A stretch of 6,608 bases of DNA from Victivallales bacterium. Lineage in GTDB: Bacteria > Verrucomicrobiota > Lentisphaeria > Oligosphaerales > Oligosphaeraceae. The notes beneath the pieces were generated by a model. That model was not told where the DNA came from. It did no database searches and saw only the letters and a list, made by a program, of their open reading frames with translations. The translations under genes were made by a program, and so were the position numbers. The stretch lies in assembly GCA_017543165.1 (NCBI GenBank), contig JAFYGL010000459.1, forward strand, positions 1-6,608, given 5' to 3'. Each line of letters begins with the position of its first letter. Positions within the stretch are counted from its first letter, which is position 1. This document shows positions 5,898 through 6,608 of the stretch, in pieces.

Positions 5898-6608
5898 TTA
5901 ACTCTGAACACTGAATCCAGCAAAATCCATCAACCACTGCCAGTCAATGGGGGCGAGGCCGTGTGCCTCTGTGCGGCGCACATAGCCCAGATGGCTGCCA
6001 ATGCGGCATGTGTCGTAGTAGTCTGGCAATCCCTTGCCTGGCATGCCTGGCAGGCCCAGGAACTCCCATGCGGGGGAGGCGGCCTCCACAGCCAGGTATT
6101 CGCCTTCAGTGTCCATCCAGTCGTTGGGGCCAAAGCCCTCCACCAGCACGCGGCGCGGCGCAATGGCGGCAAGAAGCAGATGCTGGTCGAATGTCAGCAG
6201 TTTTGGTGGATTTGGGGCGTATTTTGAGTATGCCTTGCAGTACCAGTGCGTGAACATGCGTACTTCCGTGCCGATGCACTCGCAAAAGTCCCGTTTTGCA
6301 ATGCAGACACCGCCGCCGCCGCACTGGTTTGGCACGCAAACCGCAAAGCGCTCGTCCCTTGCCGCCGCCAGGAATGCGGCCTTGCCCAGTCTTGAGCAGC
6401 CAGTTACGACACTTCGCCTTGCATCCAGTTCAGGTATGCGTTCCGCCAAGTCCAGTCCTCGCGAAAGCGCCCAGGCCCAGGCGCCCACAGCCGTTGGATT
6501 GTCCTCTCGCGTCTCGTCACGTTTGCCCCATAGCGAAAACACGCCTGTATAAGGGAATGTAGCCTGGCTGTGGGCTGGATTCGGCTCATTCCAATCGGGG
6601 TCGGGGGA
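5898..6608 (-). CDS. Partial CE15-like glucuronoyl esterase / alpha/beta hydrolase (C-terminal part)
   Basis: The minus-strand frame runs open from the right edge to the stop at 5898-5900, giving the last 236 residues; the N-terminus, including any signal peptide, lies outside the window. The GTG at 6540-6542 is an internal valine, because recognisable family sequence (WNEPNPAHSQATFPYTG) continues upstream of it. Family marks are GAWAWALSRGLD, the nucleophile elbow GCSRLGK (serine codon at 6393-6395), a glycine-rich QCGGGG segment, FDQHLLLAAIAPR, NDWMDTEGE and a C-terminal HGLAPIDW (histidine codon at 5961-5963). CE15 enzymes cleave ester links between glucuronic acid of xylan and lignin alcohols, or related esters, usually outside the cell. 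The position where many relatives carry the catalytic acid, 23 residues after the serine, is glutamine here, so aspartates of NDWMD may supply it. It converges on the lipoprotein gene with 6 nt between stops. Confidence 0.83.
   Translation of the reverse strand, partial: SPDPDWNEPNPAHSQATFPYTGVFSLWGKRDETREDNPTAVGAWAWALSRGLDLAERIPELDARRSVVTGCSRLGKAAFLAAARDERFAVCVPNQCGGGGVCIAKRDFCECIGTEVRMFTHWYCKAYSKYAPNPPKLLTFDQHLLLAAIAPRRVLVEGFGPNDWMDTEGEYLAVEAASPAWEFLGLPGMPGKGLPDYYDTCRIGSHLGYVRRTEAHGLAPIDWQWLMDFAGFSVQS

Noticed and set aside
815..5911. Shared 11-mer AACTCTGAACA at 815-825 and near 5900-5910
   Set aside because: A few matches of this length are expected by chance in 6.6 kb, and the contexts are unrelated.
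6034..6055. Partly repeated GCCTGGCA units in the CE15-like gene
   Set aside because: They encode a Gly-Pro-rich loop (GLPGMPGKGLP) and need no explanation beyond codon similarity.
6034..6552. Plus-strand frame (172 codons) opposite the CE15-like gene
   Set aside because: The minus strand clearly encodes CE15 motifs; the plus-strand translation is Ser/Arg/Pro-rich and resembles nothing known.

Overview
The window is about 6.6 kb of chromosome-like sequence with four genes on the plus strand and a partial fifth gene on the minus strand. I see no mobile element, CRISPR array, tRNA or rRNA. The gene content suggests a bacterium of the PVC group (Planctomycetota/Verrucomicrobiota/Lentisphaerota), possibly gut- or polysaccharide-associated. 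The reasons are a membrane-anchored Ser/Thr kinase with an extracytoplasmic beta-sandwich-like domain, a UvrA2 of the short type, and a bacterial CE15 glucuronoyl-esterase-like hydrolase. This placement is inferred from family distribution; there is no marker gene in the window.

Layout: (1) 16-735, tcdA/csdL-like E1-type enzyme for cyclic t6A in tRNA, with its reading frame open to the left edge. (2) 752-780, a near-consensus sigma-70-type promoter directly behind tcdA, followed by an SD and a TTG start at 812. (3) 812-2488, a Hanks-type Ser/Thr kinase with one transmembrane helix and a C-terminal extracytoplasmic domain; an 11-bp perfect hairpin lies in its first codons. (4) 2489-2597, a 109-bp spacer with a clear SD for the next gene. 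(5) 2598-5078, a UvrA paralogue without the UvrB-binding domain. (6) 5082-5891, a lipoprotein of solute-binding family 3 that resembles periplasmic cyclohexadienyl dehydratase (PheC), starting 3 nt after the UvrA2 stop and so probably co-transcribed. (7) 5898-6608 minus strand, the C-terminal part of a CE15-like alpha/beta hydrolase, convergent with the lipoprotein gene with only 6 nt between stop codons.

The genes do not form an obvious single pathway: tRNA modification, signalling, DNA repair or protection, an amino-acid-related lipoprotein and a glycan esterase are neighbours. The clearest non-coding signals are the promoter that overlaps a misleading upstream TTG codon and the strong hairpin inside the 5' end of the kinase message. 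I found no convincing case for a wholly new system. The observations most worth checking are the kinase leader architecture, the PheC-like lipoprotein, and the altered catalytic-acid position in the CE15-like protein.
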